This document shows positions 24,853 to 32,797 of a stretch of 64,000 nt of DNA, one piece after another. Location of the stretch: assembly GCF_900103225.1 (NCBI RefSeq), contig NZ_FNJH01000001.1:1083533-1147532 (forward strand). Reading direction: 5' to 3'. Numbering within the stretch: the stretch's first letter is position 1; each line of letters begins with the position of its first letter. The notes beneath the pieces were generated by a model. It was not told the origin of the DNA. It did no database searches and saw nothing but the letters and a program-made list of their open reading frames with translations. This DNA comes from Pseudomonas congelans. Lineage in GTDB: Bacteria > Pseudomonadota > Gammaproteobacteria > Pseudomonadales > Pseudomonadaceae. A program made the position numbers and the translations under genes.

Positions 24853-26031
24853 ATGAAAACGCCTCGCCCCGACACACGTCTCAAATCCCTCATCAACCTG
24901 CGCAATTTAAAGATGGCGCGGTCTGCGCACGCATTCGTTCGAGGCAATACCGCCCAGTTCTATGAGTGGCTTCACAGTCAATCGGGCAGACGTCTGCCCA
25001 GCGGTCCGCCGGTCTGGATCTGTGGGGATTGTCACGCCGGCAACCTGGGGCCCACGGGGGATTCGAGAGGGCGCATCGACATGCATATCCGCGACCTCGA
25101 TCAAGCCGTCATCGGCAATCCCGCACACGACCTGGTGAGGCTGGGGTTGTCGTTGGCGACGGCTGCTCGTGGTTCGGATCTGCCTGGAGTGACCACGGCA
25201 AGAATGCTGGAAGAGATGATGCAGGGCTACGAAGAGGCTTTCATGGGCGACGACGATGAGGAGCCCGATCGTCCTGCGCAAGTGAAAGCCGGCATGCGTA
25301 GCGCGGTACAACGCACCTGGAAGCACCTTGCCAAGGAGCGTTTCGAAGGTACGCAACCGACCATTCCGCTTGGCAAGCATTTCTGGCAACTGTCACGTGC
25401 GGAACGCGATGCAATCAAGGAGCTTTGTGAGACGCCGGAGATTCATGCGCTGGTGACATCGCTCAAAGGCAGATCCCAGGATGACCGTGTGCGCTTACTC
25501 GACTCCGCCTATTGGGTAAAAGGATGCAGCTCTCTGGGGCTGCTTCGTTACGCAGTGCTGATGGGTGTTGGCGATGAAGAGGATGAAGAGTTCTGCCTGC
25601 TCGACGTCAAGGAAGCCGTCGCAGCAGCGGCCCCGCGGACGGCGAGGGCTCGCATGCCCAGAGACAATGGAAAACGGGTAGTGGAGGGCGCCCGCAACCT
25701 GTCGCCCGGCCTGGGTAGCCGAATGGTTGCCGTGCGGATGCTGGATCATTCGTTCTTCATACGTGAGCTGCTTCCTCAGGACATGAAGCTGGAACTTGAT
25801 GAGCTCACTGAGCAAGAGGCCATGCAGGCCGCAGCGTATCTCGCAAAAGTGGTCGGTAACGCCCACGCCAGACAGATGGACCTGGCCACACGTGCGGCGT
25901 GGATCAGGGATCTGCAAGCCAATCGGTCCGATACCCTGGACGCCCCCTCCTGGTTATGGTCGAGCGTCGTTCAACTGGTCGGGAGTCACGAGCAAGGCTA
26001 TCTTGAGCATTGTCGGCGTTACGCGCTTTAG
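24853..26031 (+). CDS. DUF2252 family protein (kinase-fold, function unknown)
   Basis: 392 residues from the ATG at 24853, chosen because AAGG precedes it by 7 bases; an in-frame TTG at 24796 is less likely. The sequence contains W-I-C-G-D-C-H-A-G-N-L-G and R-D-L-D-Q-A, which resemble the catalytic loop (HxDxxxxN-like) and metal-binding Asp of aminoglycoside-phosphotransferase or protein-kinase folds, followed by NPAHDLVRL. A late HARQMD segment is also typical of DUF2252. The biochemical function of the family is not established to my knowledge. It stands alone, on the opposite strand to tspO and convergent with it, with no operon partner to suggest a role. Confidence 0.8.
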   Translation: MKTPRPDTRLKSLINLRNLKMARSAHAFVRGNTAQFYEWLHSQSGRRLPSGPPVWICGDCHAGNLGPTGDSRGRIDMHIRDLDQAVIGNPAHDLVRLGLSLATAARGSDLPGVTTARMLEEMMQGYEEAFMGDDDEEPDRPAQVKAGMRSAVQRTWKHLAKERFEGTQPTIPLGKHFWQLSRAERDAIKELCETPEIHALVTSLKGRSQDDRVRLLDSAYWVKGCSSLGLLRYAVLMGVGDEEDEEFCLLDVKEAVAAAAPRTARARMPRDNGKRVVEGARNLSPGLGSRMVAVRMLDHSFFIRELLPQDMKLELDELTEQEAMQAAAYLAKVVGNAHARQMDLATRAAWIRDLQANRSDTLDAPSWLWSSVVQLVGSHEQGYLEHCRRYAL

Positions 26032-26160
26032 CACCTTATGAATGCCGAAATGAGCGGAACAGATTAGTGGCTTATGTTGGCCGTTCCTGGCGTACATGAT
26101 TCAGCTAATCAAATTCCGCTTAACTCTTCGGGGAAGCATAAGGCGATGAGCGCCAGACAC

Positions 26161-26601
26161 TTATCGGTTGTGGCGCAGAATGGAGAAGTTCAGCGCCGCT
26201 GCTACCGAGAGCCAGACCAGGTAAGGGAACAGGATTAGCCCTGTGATGATGTCCAGTTGCAAGGCCATTACGATCATCGCGGCAACCACGATCCACAGCA
26301 GAACCAGAATCACCATCGCAGCAACCAGCCGGTTCGCGCCAAAAAACACCGGCGTCCACAACGTATTCAGCGCAATTTGAGCCGCCCACAGGGCCAGCAC
26401 GATCTCGCTGCCGGGGATCAGCGTCAGGCGATAGCCTGCCCAGGCGAGAAGCAGATAAATCGTCGTCCATGCCACCGGAAAAGCCCAGTCGGGCGGGGTG
26501 AAGCTCGGTTTTTCAAGAGATTCGTACCATGCTCCCGGCTTGAAAATGATGCCGGTTGCTCCGGCGGCGCAGCAGGCTAGAAGGAAAATGAAGAAGGTCA
26601 T
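26161..26601 (-). CDS. tspO: TspO/MBR family tryptophan-rich sensory protein
   Basis: A 146-residue membrane protein with five predicted helices. The family's characteristic segments are visible: K-P-S-F-T-P-P-D-W-A-F-P-V-A-W-T near residue 32, W-A-A-Q-I-A-L-N-T-L-W-T-P near 93, and a closing region with Y-L-V-W. TspO proteins bind porphyrins and, in some bacteria, act in stress or tetrapyrrole-related signalling. It has a good ribosome-binding site (AGGA). It is convergent with the DUF2252 gene and has no operon partners here. The family is certain; the physiological role in this organism is unknown. Confidence 0.92.
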   Translation of the reverse strand: MTFFIFLLACCAAGATGIIFKPGAWYESLEKPSFTPPDWAFPVAWTTIYLLLAWAGYRLTLIPGSEIVLALWAAQIALNTLWTPVFFGANRLVAAMVILVLLWIVVAAMIVMALQLDIITGLILFPYLVWLSVAAALNFSILRHNR

Positions 26602-26755
26602 GGGGTGTCCTGGGTCGAGGGCTTATGGGGCTGATCGGTGGTAGCGATACCCAGGTTGGACGCATTTGCGTTGAAAAGATCCGTTTTTTTGATGTGAGGG
26701 GCAGGGCGCAGGGGTGCAATTTCCCAGCGTTGAATGACGAATGATGTTGCGCTGA

Positions 26756-27439
26756 TCACAGCGATTGTCGTCGTTCGAACTGTGCGCGTAAAAGCTTGGC
26801 GCTCAAATCCTCCCAATGCTCGACAAACGCTATGCGGGCTGTTTCGAAGTCGCGACTGCGAAGGCAGGCTATCAAGTGCTCATGGTCCTTGACGATCTGC
26901 TTGGGGTCCTCATAACAGGGCTGTTGCAGTACCAGCAGCAGCTCAATCTCGCTCTCCAGCATCGCGTAGCTGCGCTGCAGGCGTGCGCTGCCACTGGCGC
27001 GGATGATCGCCCGATGGAAGTCACCATCAGCAGTCACAATGTCTGAGCGTGGGGTATCGGGTGCGGTATTGCGCAGTCTTTCTACGGCGTCCAGCGCATC
27101 AGTCGGGACCGTGCCATTGAGGATAATCATGCGCACCGCTTCAGTCTCCAGCACGCCACGCAGCCGGGCAATGTCGACGATGTCGTCCGGGCCGAACTCG
27201 GGTATGCAGAATCCGCGATTAGGCACTTTCAGCAACAAGCCGAATGACACCAGCAGCTGTGCCGCACTGCGGAACGTGTTGCGCGCCACTTCGTACTCCT
27301 CAGCCATCTTGACGTCGCGCAGGAATTCGCCTGGCTCGAAGTCACCGTTCAGGATCCTGGCCTTGAGCTTCGCAGCCAGTGCTTCGACCGCCGAGAGCCT
27401 GACCGGGGATGTTTCAATGTTCGCGCTGGAAAAAATCAT
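26756..27439 (-). CDS. GntR-family transcriptional regulator (FCD domain)
   Basis: 227 residues from the ATG at 27439 (a GTG three codons upstream is the alternative). The N-terminal winged helix has L-K-A-R-I-L-N-G-D-F-E-P-G-E and A-E-E-Y-E-V-A-R-N-T-F-R. The C-terminal FCD ligand domain follows, with R-L-R-G-V-L-E-T-E-A and D-G-D-F-H-R-A-I, which usually carry metal-binding Asp and His residues. It is transcribed away from the kinase/aminotransferase operon starting at 27735, with an AT-rich 295-bp shared promoter region holding the palindrome GTTGTACAAC. The likely role is ligand-relieved repression of that operon and of itself. This is inferred from position; the ligand is unknown. Confidence 0.88.
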   Translation of the reverse strand: MIFSSANIETSPVRLSAVEALAAKLKARILNGDFEPGEFLRDVKMAEEYEVARNTFRSAAQLLVSFGLLLKVPNRGFCIPEFGPDDIVDIARLRGVLETEAVRMIILNGTVPTDALDAVERLRNTAPDTPRSDIVTADGDFHRAIIRASGSARLQRSYAMLESEIELLLVLQQPCYEDPKQIVKDHEHLIACLRSRDFETARIAFVEHWEDLSAKLLRAQFERRQSL

Positions 27440-27529
27440 GTTGACCACGAGGGTTGGGACTCGGTAGAGCGCGTGATTCTAGTACGCATGGGTGGGCGCG
27501 CACCAGAGACGCAGCGGGAATTCTTTTGA

Positions 27530-27539
27530 GTTGTACAAC
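27530..27539. promoter_or_regulatory. Palindrome GTTGTACAAC, candidate operator of the GntR regulator
   Basis: A perfect 10-bp palindrome in the AT-rich intergenic region, 90 bases upstream of the regulator start and 195 upstream of the kinase start. Its core TTGTACAA is of the kind bound by FCD-type GntR proteins (half-sites containing TTGT/ACAA). Only one clear copy was seen. Confidence 0.45.
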
Positions 27540-27734
27540 AATAATATTTTCAACGGCTATCTGAATTATTTTTACACTCTATTAAGTCTATGATTATTGT
27601 GAATTTTTCAAAAAGTCCTGCCTGTCAATTAGCTTTTCAACCGAAATATCTGCTTCCAATAAAAATAATTGTAGCACAATATCTCCGCATCGATGTCGTG
27701 CCATGCATGGCTTGCCACGTCCAGGAGTCCAGCG

Positions 27735-28820
27735 ATGCAAGTGATTGGGAAAGATGGGTTCAGCGAAAGCCTTGTCGCTTTACAAGGCGATTTGGCGGCG
27801 CCTTTCACGCCAGTGTCGCTGGAGGAAGGGCGGCGTATCGTGCTGGAGCAATTTGGTATCAGCGCGCAGTTGACACGATTCGCCACGGAAAAAGACGATA
27901 CGTTTCGCTGCGATTGTTCAAGCGGTCAGTCCTATGTGCTGAAGATCGCCAACCCGCAGGAGTCGCCCATTGAGCTCTCGCTGCAAATCGAAGTCATGCA
28001 GCACATCGGGCGCAGGGCACCCCAGTTGCCGATTCCCAGGGTCTACCCCGCGCTGGACGGCGGGCACCTGACCACAGTCATAACCGAAAGCGGTGAGTCA
28101 AGGCAGGTGAGGCTTCTGAGCTTTCTGCCAGGTACGCCATTGGATAAAACCACCCTCAACGCCCAGGGGCGCGAGCAGATCGGCCAATTGCTTGCCCACC
28201 TCAGGCTGGCCACTGCCGACTTTGCCCACCCGGCAGAGTCCCGCAAGGTGTGCTGGGATGTGCAGCACCTGCGGATACTTGAGCCCCTGCTCAACGGCGT
28301 CGTCGAGCCCGCGCGCCGGCACTCGCTGGAGCGGGCGCTTGAGCGCTTTGGCGAGGTGGAGGGTTTGATCGCCGGGTGCCGACAACAAGTACTGCATAAC
28401 GACTTCAATACTTCGAACATCGTCATCGATGCGCATCGCCCGCAGTGTGTCGGGGCGATCATCGATTTCGGCGACACGGTCAAGACCGCCATTGCCATCG
28501 ATGTGTCCACGGCCATGATGAACCAGTTGCTCGCGGCGCACCCCGGTCAAGACCTCGATATTTTTGCCCCCGCCAAGGACCTGCTCAAAGGGTACCTGCA
28601 AGTTGCCGACCTCACGCCTGAGGAACTGGCCCTTATCCCGCACCTGGCCATGGCGCGGCTGGTTGCCAGAGCGTTGATTACCACTTGGCGCTCGCAGCTT
28701 TTCCCACAGAACAGTGCCTACATCCTGAGGAACGCCGCGCCGGGATGGGGGCAGTTGGACTGGATGCTTAGCCGGTCACCGTCACAGATGTCAGCGCTTT
28801 TGATGCGCTTCGCCCACTGA
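27735..28820 (+). CDS. APH-fold kinase, hydroxylysine-kinase-like
   Basis: 361 residues from the ATG at 27735, preceded by AGGAG at a 7-base spacing; the open frame extends upstream to 27693 without a ribosome-binding site. It has a kinase-type N-lobe with a candidate ATP lysine (Lys70 in YVLKIAN), the catalytic loop L-H-N-D-F-N-T-S-N (Asp223) and the metal-binding I-I-D-F-G-D (Asp244). The family phosphorylates small hydroxylated compounds. Overall layout and pairing with the next gene resemble the human hydroxylysine kinase (HYKK) and phospho-lyase pair. The next gene starts 26 bases on, so both are probably one transcript. The substrate is inferred: a hydroxyl-amine such as 5-hydroxylysine is more likely than a sugar or antibiotic. 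Confidence 0.8.
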   Translation: MQVIGKDGFSESLVALQGDLAAPFTPVSLEEGRRIVLEQFGISAQLTRFATEKDDTFRCDCSSGQSYVLKIANPQESPIELSLQIEVMQHIGRRAPQLPIPRVYPALDGGHLTTVITESGESRQVRLLSFLPGTPLDKTTLNAQGREQIGQLLAHLRLATADFAHPAESRKVCWDVQHLRILEPLLNGVVEPARRHSLERALERFGEVEGLIAGCRQQVLHNDFNTSNIVIDAHRPQCVGAIIDFGDTVKTAIAIDVSTAMMNQLLAAHPGQDLDIFAPAKDLLKGYLQVADLTPEELALIPHLAMARLVARALITTWRSQLFPQNSAYILRNAAPGWGQLDWMLSRSPSQMSALLMRFAH

Positions 28821-28846
28821 TTCATCCACTGCTTAGGGGGTTTTAA

Positions 28847-30202
28847 ATGAGCAACTCAAACATCCAGGCTGTCCGTGGTGACATGCCAAACGGCTTCAAC
28901 CCTGCCAACGTCGATCGCCTCGACCCTGCTGCACGTGAACATATTCAGCGTCGGATCGATTTGCTGGGGCCTGCCTATCGGTTGTTCTATAACGAGCCGG
29001 TGGGTGTCGTGCGTGGCAAAGGGGCTTATCTGTACGATAAGGACGGCAACGAGTACCTGGATGCCTATAACAACGTGGTGTCGGTGGGGCATTGCCATCC
29101 GCGCGTTATCGCCGCGATCACTGAACAGATGAATAAACTGTGCAGCCACACTCGTTACATGCAGGACGGCATTCTTGACTACGCCGAACAGCTGCGCGCT
29201 ACGGCCGACGGAGAGATGGGCGCCGAGGGGCACTTGATGTTCACGTGCAGTGGTTCGGAAGCCAACGATCTTGCCATTCGCATTGCACGGCATCACACCG
29301 GCAATACGGGAGTCATCGTCACCGCCGAGGCCTACCACGGCAATTCGGCGACCGTGGCAGCCTTTTCGCCTTCGCTGGGCATCAATGCCAAGCTCGACCC
29401 GTTCGTGCGCCGGGTGCCTGCTCCGGACTCCTATCGCATTCCACGTGAAGCACTGGGTCGCTACATGGCCGACCAGGTTGCGGCGCAGATCCGCGATATC
29501 CAACGCCATGGCGGCGGCGTCGCAGCATTCATTGCCGACTGCCTGTTCTCGTCGGATGGCGTTTTCTGTGATCCGGTCGACGTATTCGGACCGATCGCCG
29601 AGGTGGTGCGCAAGGCAGGAGGCCTGTTCATCGCCGATGAGGTCCAGTCGGGGTTTGGTCGCAGCGGCACACATTTCTGGGGGCATCAACGCCACGCGGT
29701 GGAGCCGGACATCATCACCATGGGCAAACCCATGGGTAACGGCTACCCGGTGGCAGGGTTGATGGTGCGTCCGGAGGTGGTCGCAAGCTTCGGCCGCGAC
29801 ATGCGCTATTTCAATACCTTTGGCGGCAACAGTGTTGCGATTGCAGCCGCTCAGGCGACGCTGGATGTGATTACCGAAGAGCAGCTGATGGCCAACGCCA
29901 ACCGTGTGGGCAGCCTGATCATGGCGGGCCTCAAGGACCTGGCTGCGCGGTATGAGCACATTGGCGACGTACGAGGCACCGGCATGTACTTCGCCGTCGA
30001 GCTGGTTAAGGACAGGGCCAGCAAAACGCCCGACATGCAGACCGCTCTGCGCCTGGTCAACCATCTGCGGGAAAAACGGGTGCTCATTTCCGCCACCGGA
30101 CCCGATGCGAGCATTCTGAAAATTCGTCCGCCATTGATCTGGACAGCCAGGGAGGCGGGTCGGCTGCTTGACGCCTTGGAAAGCGCCTTTGACGAGTTGT
30201 AA
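28847..30202 (+). CDS. Class III PLP enzyme, phospho-lyase-like (ETNPPL/PHYKPL family)
   Basis: A 451-residue class III aminotransferase-fold protein with the PLP Asp (Asp264 in FIADEVQSGFGR), the Schiff-base lysine (Lys294 in TMGKPMGNGYPV) and the SGSEANDLA cofactor loop. The order and wording of motifs (NVVSVGHCHP, FNTFGGNSV, a C-terminal KIRPPL) are close to human ethanolamine-phosphate and phosphohydroxylysine phospho-lyases, which eliminate phosphate and ammonia instead of transaminating. Coming directly after a kinase, phosphorylation followed by elimination is the natural reading. An ordinary omega-aminotransferase role cannot be excluded. A G-rich ribosome-binding site (AGGGGG) precedes the ATG, and a terminator-like hairpin follows the stop. 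Confidence 0.82.
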   Translation: MSNSNIQAVRGDMPNGFNPANVDRLDPAAREHIQRRIDLLGPAYRLFYNEPVGVVRGKGAYLYDKDGNEYLDAYNNVVSVGHCHPRVIAAITEQMNKLCSHTRYMQDGILDYAEQLRATADGEMGAEGHLMFTCSGSEANDLAIRIARHHTGNTGVIVTAEAYHGNSATVAAFSPSLGINAKLDPFVRRVPAPDSYRIPREALGRYMADQVAAQIRDIQRHGGGVAAFIADCLFSSDGVFCDPVDVFGPIAEVVRKAGGLFIADEVQSGFGRSGTHFWGHQRHAVEPDIITMGKPMGNGYPVAGLMVRPEVVASFGRDMRYFNTFGGNSVAIAAAQATLDVITEEQLMANANRVGSLIMAGLKDLAARYEHIGDVRGTGMYFAVELVKDRASKTPDMQTALRLVNHLREKRVLISATGPDASILKIRPPLIWTAREAGRLLDALESAFDEL

Positions 30203-30214
30203 AGCCCACCCGGG

Positions 30215-30248
30215 CGCCTCGATAAAGTCTGCCGAGGCGTGCCTTTTA
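30215..30248 (+). terminator. Probable intrinsic terminator after the phospho-lyase gene
   Basis: Perfect arms CGCCTCG (30215-30221) and CGAGGCG (30233-30239) with an 11-base loop are followed by TGCCTTTT. It lies 13 bases after the stop codon and suggests that the HAD and FAD genes downstream can be transcribed separately. Confidence 0.6.
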
Positions 30249-30393
30249 AACGGTGGTTTGTACCGAGTAGCCCTGCATTTAACCGCTTATTTACGGCCTC
30301 ATGATGGTGTAATAACCCCATGAGGGCCAGATGCTCGGCACACCACAGCGGTTTGTGCCGTAATGATCTCATCACTGATTAAGGACCGCATTC

Positions 30394-31062
30394 ATGAGCG
30401 TTCTTCGCCCCAAATACATTACCTTCGACTGCTACGGCACATTGACCAACTTCAAAACCGCAGCCCTGACGCGCGATCTGTTTGCCGATCGAGTACCAGC
30501 AGAGCGGATGGAACAATTCATCAAGGACTACGCAGCCTATCGCCTGGACCAGGTCATGGGCGACTGGCTGCCTTATGACCAGATTCTCAAGATAGCCCTG
30601 GCGCGCACGTGCAAGCGTTGGGGTATCGAATACCGCGACGAAGGCCAGGTGTATTACGACGCTGTGCCAACCTGGGGGCCACATCCTGATGTGCCGGCGG
30701 GTTTGGCGAAAATCGCTGGCAAGATTCCCCTGGTGATTTTTTCCAACGCCATGGACGAACAGATCATGTCCAACGTCGACAAGCTCGGCGCCCCCTTTCA
30801 CAAGGTCTTCACCGCCCAGCAGGCCCAGGCCTACAAGCCACGTCTGGCGGCGTTCGAATTCATGCTCGATAACCTGGGCTGCGGGCCGGAGGATGTGCTG
30901 CACGTTTCTTCGAGCTTTCGCTATGACCTGATGTCGGCCCACGACATGAAGATCAAGCACAAGGCCTTCGTGGCCCGGGGCCATGAACAGCCGGCCAATG
31001 CTGCCTTCGGCTACCACCAGATCGCGGACATCGGCGGGCTGGCCGGGCTGGTCGGGCTCTAG
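30394..31062 (+). CDS. HAD-superfamily hydrolase, haloacid dehalogenase type II-like
   Basis: A 222-residue HAD protein. Motif I is F-D-C-Y-G-T-L-T with nucleophile Asp12, motif II is V-I-F-S-N-A-M-D, motif III includes the lysine of A-Y-K-P-R, and motif IV is replaced by S-S-S-F-R-Y-D-L in the type II manner. The cap domain is helical (about 17-95). Such proteins hydrolyse 2-haloacids or phosphate esters; the acceptor here is unknown. It has a good ribosome-binding site (AAGGA), lies 191 bases after the phospho-lyase gene past a terminator-like hairpin, and 25 bases before the FAD oxidoreductase gene, with which it likely forms a unit. Confidence 0.85.
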   Translation: MSVLRPKYITFDCYGTLTNFKTAALTRDLFADRVPAERMEQFIKDYAAYRLDQVMGDWLPYDQILKIALARTCKRWGIEYRDEGQVYYDAVPTWGPHPDVPAGLAKIAGKIPLVIFSNAMDEQIMSNVDKLGAPFHKVFTAQQAQAYKPRLAAFEFMLDNLGCGPEDVLHVSSSFRYDLMSAHDMKIKHKAFVARGHEQPANAAFGYHQIADIGGLAGLVGL

Positions 31063-31087
31063 CAACACGTCATTCTTCTGAACTCAT

Positions 31088-32428
31088 GTGGATAAACAGA
31101 ATATGCCAGCACCTTTAACTCCCGTGCATACCTCTGCAGATCTGCCGGCGGAGGTCGATGTGGTTGTGATCGGCGGCGGTATCATCGGCGCGTTTACAGC
31201 CTATTACCTTGCCAAGCGCGGCATGAAGGTCGCGCTGGTCGAAAAGGGCCGTATAGGCGCCGAGCAGTCAAGCCGTAACTGGGGCTGGTGCCGTCAGCAG
31301 AATCGCGATGCGCGTGAATTACCGATGGCCACCAAAAGCCTGGAACTGTGGGAGCAATTCGCCGCGCAATCCGGCGAACAGACCGGTTTTACGCGGTGCG
31401 GCTTACTCTACCTGAGCAACAACGAGCAGGAGCTGGAAGGATGGGCGCGCTGGGGCGAGTTTGCGCGGACCGTCAACGTGCAGACCCACATGCTCAATGC
31501 CGAGCAGGCCGCCGAACGGGGCAGGGCGACTGGCAAACCTTGGAAGGGTGGGGTGTTTGCGCCCACCGATGGCATTGCCGACCCTTCCCGCGCAGCCCCC
31601 GCAGTCGCGCGCGCGATCATGGCCCTGGGCAGTAGCGTGCATCAGGATTGCGCCGTGCGGGGCGTCGAGACCGAAGGCGGTCGATTATCGGCAGTGGTCA
31701 CCGAAAAAGGCACCATCCGTACTCGGCTCGCAGTGCTTGCCGCAGGCGCCTGGGCGTCCTCATTCTGCCGCCAGTATGGTATTCGCTTCCCGCAAGCGAC
31801 GATTCGTCAGACCGTACTTTCGGTTAGCGCCCCGAGCCAGGAAATTCCAAGCGCACTGCATACCACCGGCGCGTCCATGACCCGCCGCTTTGATGGCAGT
31901 TACACGCTGGCCATCAGTGGCCGGGGTCGAGTCGATATCACTCCGCAGTTGCTGAGGTTCTCTACACAATTCTTGCCAATGTTTCAGCGCCGCTGGCGCA
32001 ACCTTGCCCCTGGGGGGCTGGAAGGCTGGCACGCAGGCCACGAAAGCTTGAAGCGCTGGCGCCTGGACCAGCCCACACCGATGGAGAGAATGCGCATTCT
32101 CGACCCAAGCGCTGACGCCTCCGCAGTTGCGCTGACGTACAAGCGCGCGGTGGAATTGGTGCCGGCACTGCAGGGTACGTCAATCCAGGCGTCCTGGGCC
32201 GGTTACGTGGACAGCACGCCGGACGGCGTTCCCGGTATCGGCGAAATGGCCAGCCTGCCGGGGTTGGTGATTGCGGCCGGGTTCAGCGGGCATGGTTTTG
32301 GCATTGGTCCGGGCGCGGGCCACCTTATCGCCGATATTGTCAGTGGTGTGAGCCCCATTGTTGATCCGCGTCCTTATCACCCGGACCGTTTTCAAACGTC
32401 CGCCTGGGGCAAGGTGGCGGATTTTTGA
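31088..32428 (+). CDS. FAD-dependent amine/amino-acid oxidoreductase (DAO family)
   Basis: 446 residues from the GTG at 31088; an ATG at 31103 is an equally possible start, and neither has a strong ribosome-binding site. The N-terminal Rossmann motif is V-V-V-I-G-G-G-I-I-G (about 25-34), followed by an acidic strand end in VALVEKG and, near the C-terminus, G-L-V-I-A-A-G-F-S-G-H-G-F-G-I-G-P-G, the second FAD-contacting segment of DAO/glycine-oxidase-type enzymes. Members oxidise secondary amines or D-amino acids to imines or aldehydes. It follows the HAD gene by 25 bases. Together with the kinase and PLP genes it suggests stepwise breakdown of a nitrogen compound. Confidence 0.85.
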   Translation: MDKQNMPAPLTPVHTSADLPAEVDVVVIGGGIIGAFTAYYLAKRGMKVALVEKGRIGAEQSSRNWGWCRQQNRDARELPMATKSLELWEQFAAQSGEQTGFTRCGLLYLSNNEQELEGWARWGEFARTVNVQTHMLNAEQAAERGRATGKPWKGGVFAPTDGIADPSRAAPAVARAIMALGSSVHQDCAVRGVETEGGRLSAVVTEKGTIRTRLAVLAAGAWASSFCRQYGIRFPQATIRQTVLSVSAPSQEIPSALHTTGASMTRRFDGSYTLAISGRGRVDITPQLLRFSTQFLPMFQRRWRNLAPGGLEGWHAGHESLKRWRLDQPTPMERMRILDPSADASAVALTYKRAVELVPALQGTSIQASWAGYVDSTPDGVPGIGEMASLPGLVIAAGFSGHGFGIGPGAGHLIADIVSGVSPIVDPRPYHPDRFQTSAWGKVADF

Positions 32429-32797
32429 GCTGAGGCCGTTTTTGTTGGAAAAGTCTTTAGAGCGCGCCTTCGCGCTTCAATTGTCAGTTCGAACCAGCAC
32501 CTGCGCGAAATGAACAACCCATCGACGGCGCTCTTTTTATTGCAGGCTGAATTCTGCTCTCTGGCCAGTAAACCTTCAGCGACAGTCTGTCGCTGAAGGC
32601 GCATTTCATACGCAACAGCGGTTTTCCAGAGCTGTCGCGACCATGCCCACTCTAACCTCGTTTATACTCACTCGGATTTTTCGTGCAGAACCCGAGACTG
32701 CGCCTGCCATTGCTGGACTAACTGGATATGGGTTGCAGCCGTGGCAAGGCAAAACGTCAGCGCCGGTAGTCTGAGGCGACAACCTGGGAGACTTTCA
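32429..32797. other. 369-bp gap with a 12-bp inverted repeat
   Basis: No gene is supported. It holds a short GC hairpin (AGCGCG-CCTT-CGCGCT, 32461-32476) and the stronger inverted repeat described separately. Near its right end is the ribosome-binding site GGGAG (32786) for the GDSL hydrolase gene. The frame upstream of that gene, open from 32741, lacks a signal and is not used. Confidence 0.5.
32573..32599. repeat. Perfect 12-bp inverted repeat with a 3-base loop
   Basis: CCTTCAGCGACA and TGTCGCTGAAGG are separated by GTC. The very short loop would give a tight cruciform or RNA hairpin. It lies 144 bases past the FAD oxidoreductase stop. There is no T-run. It may be a terminator component, a REP-like element or an operator. 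Confidence 0.6.

Noticed and set aside
28856..30064. A 402-codon minus-strand frame opposite the phospho-lyase-like gene
   Set aside because: The plus strand has complete PLP motifs and a ribosome-binding site; the antisense product matches nothing recognisable.
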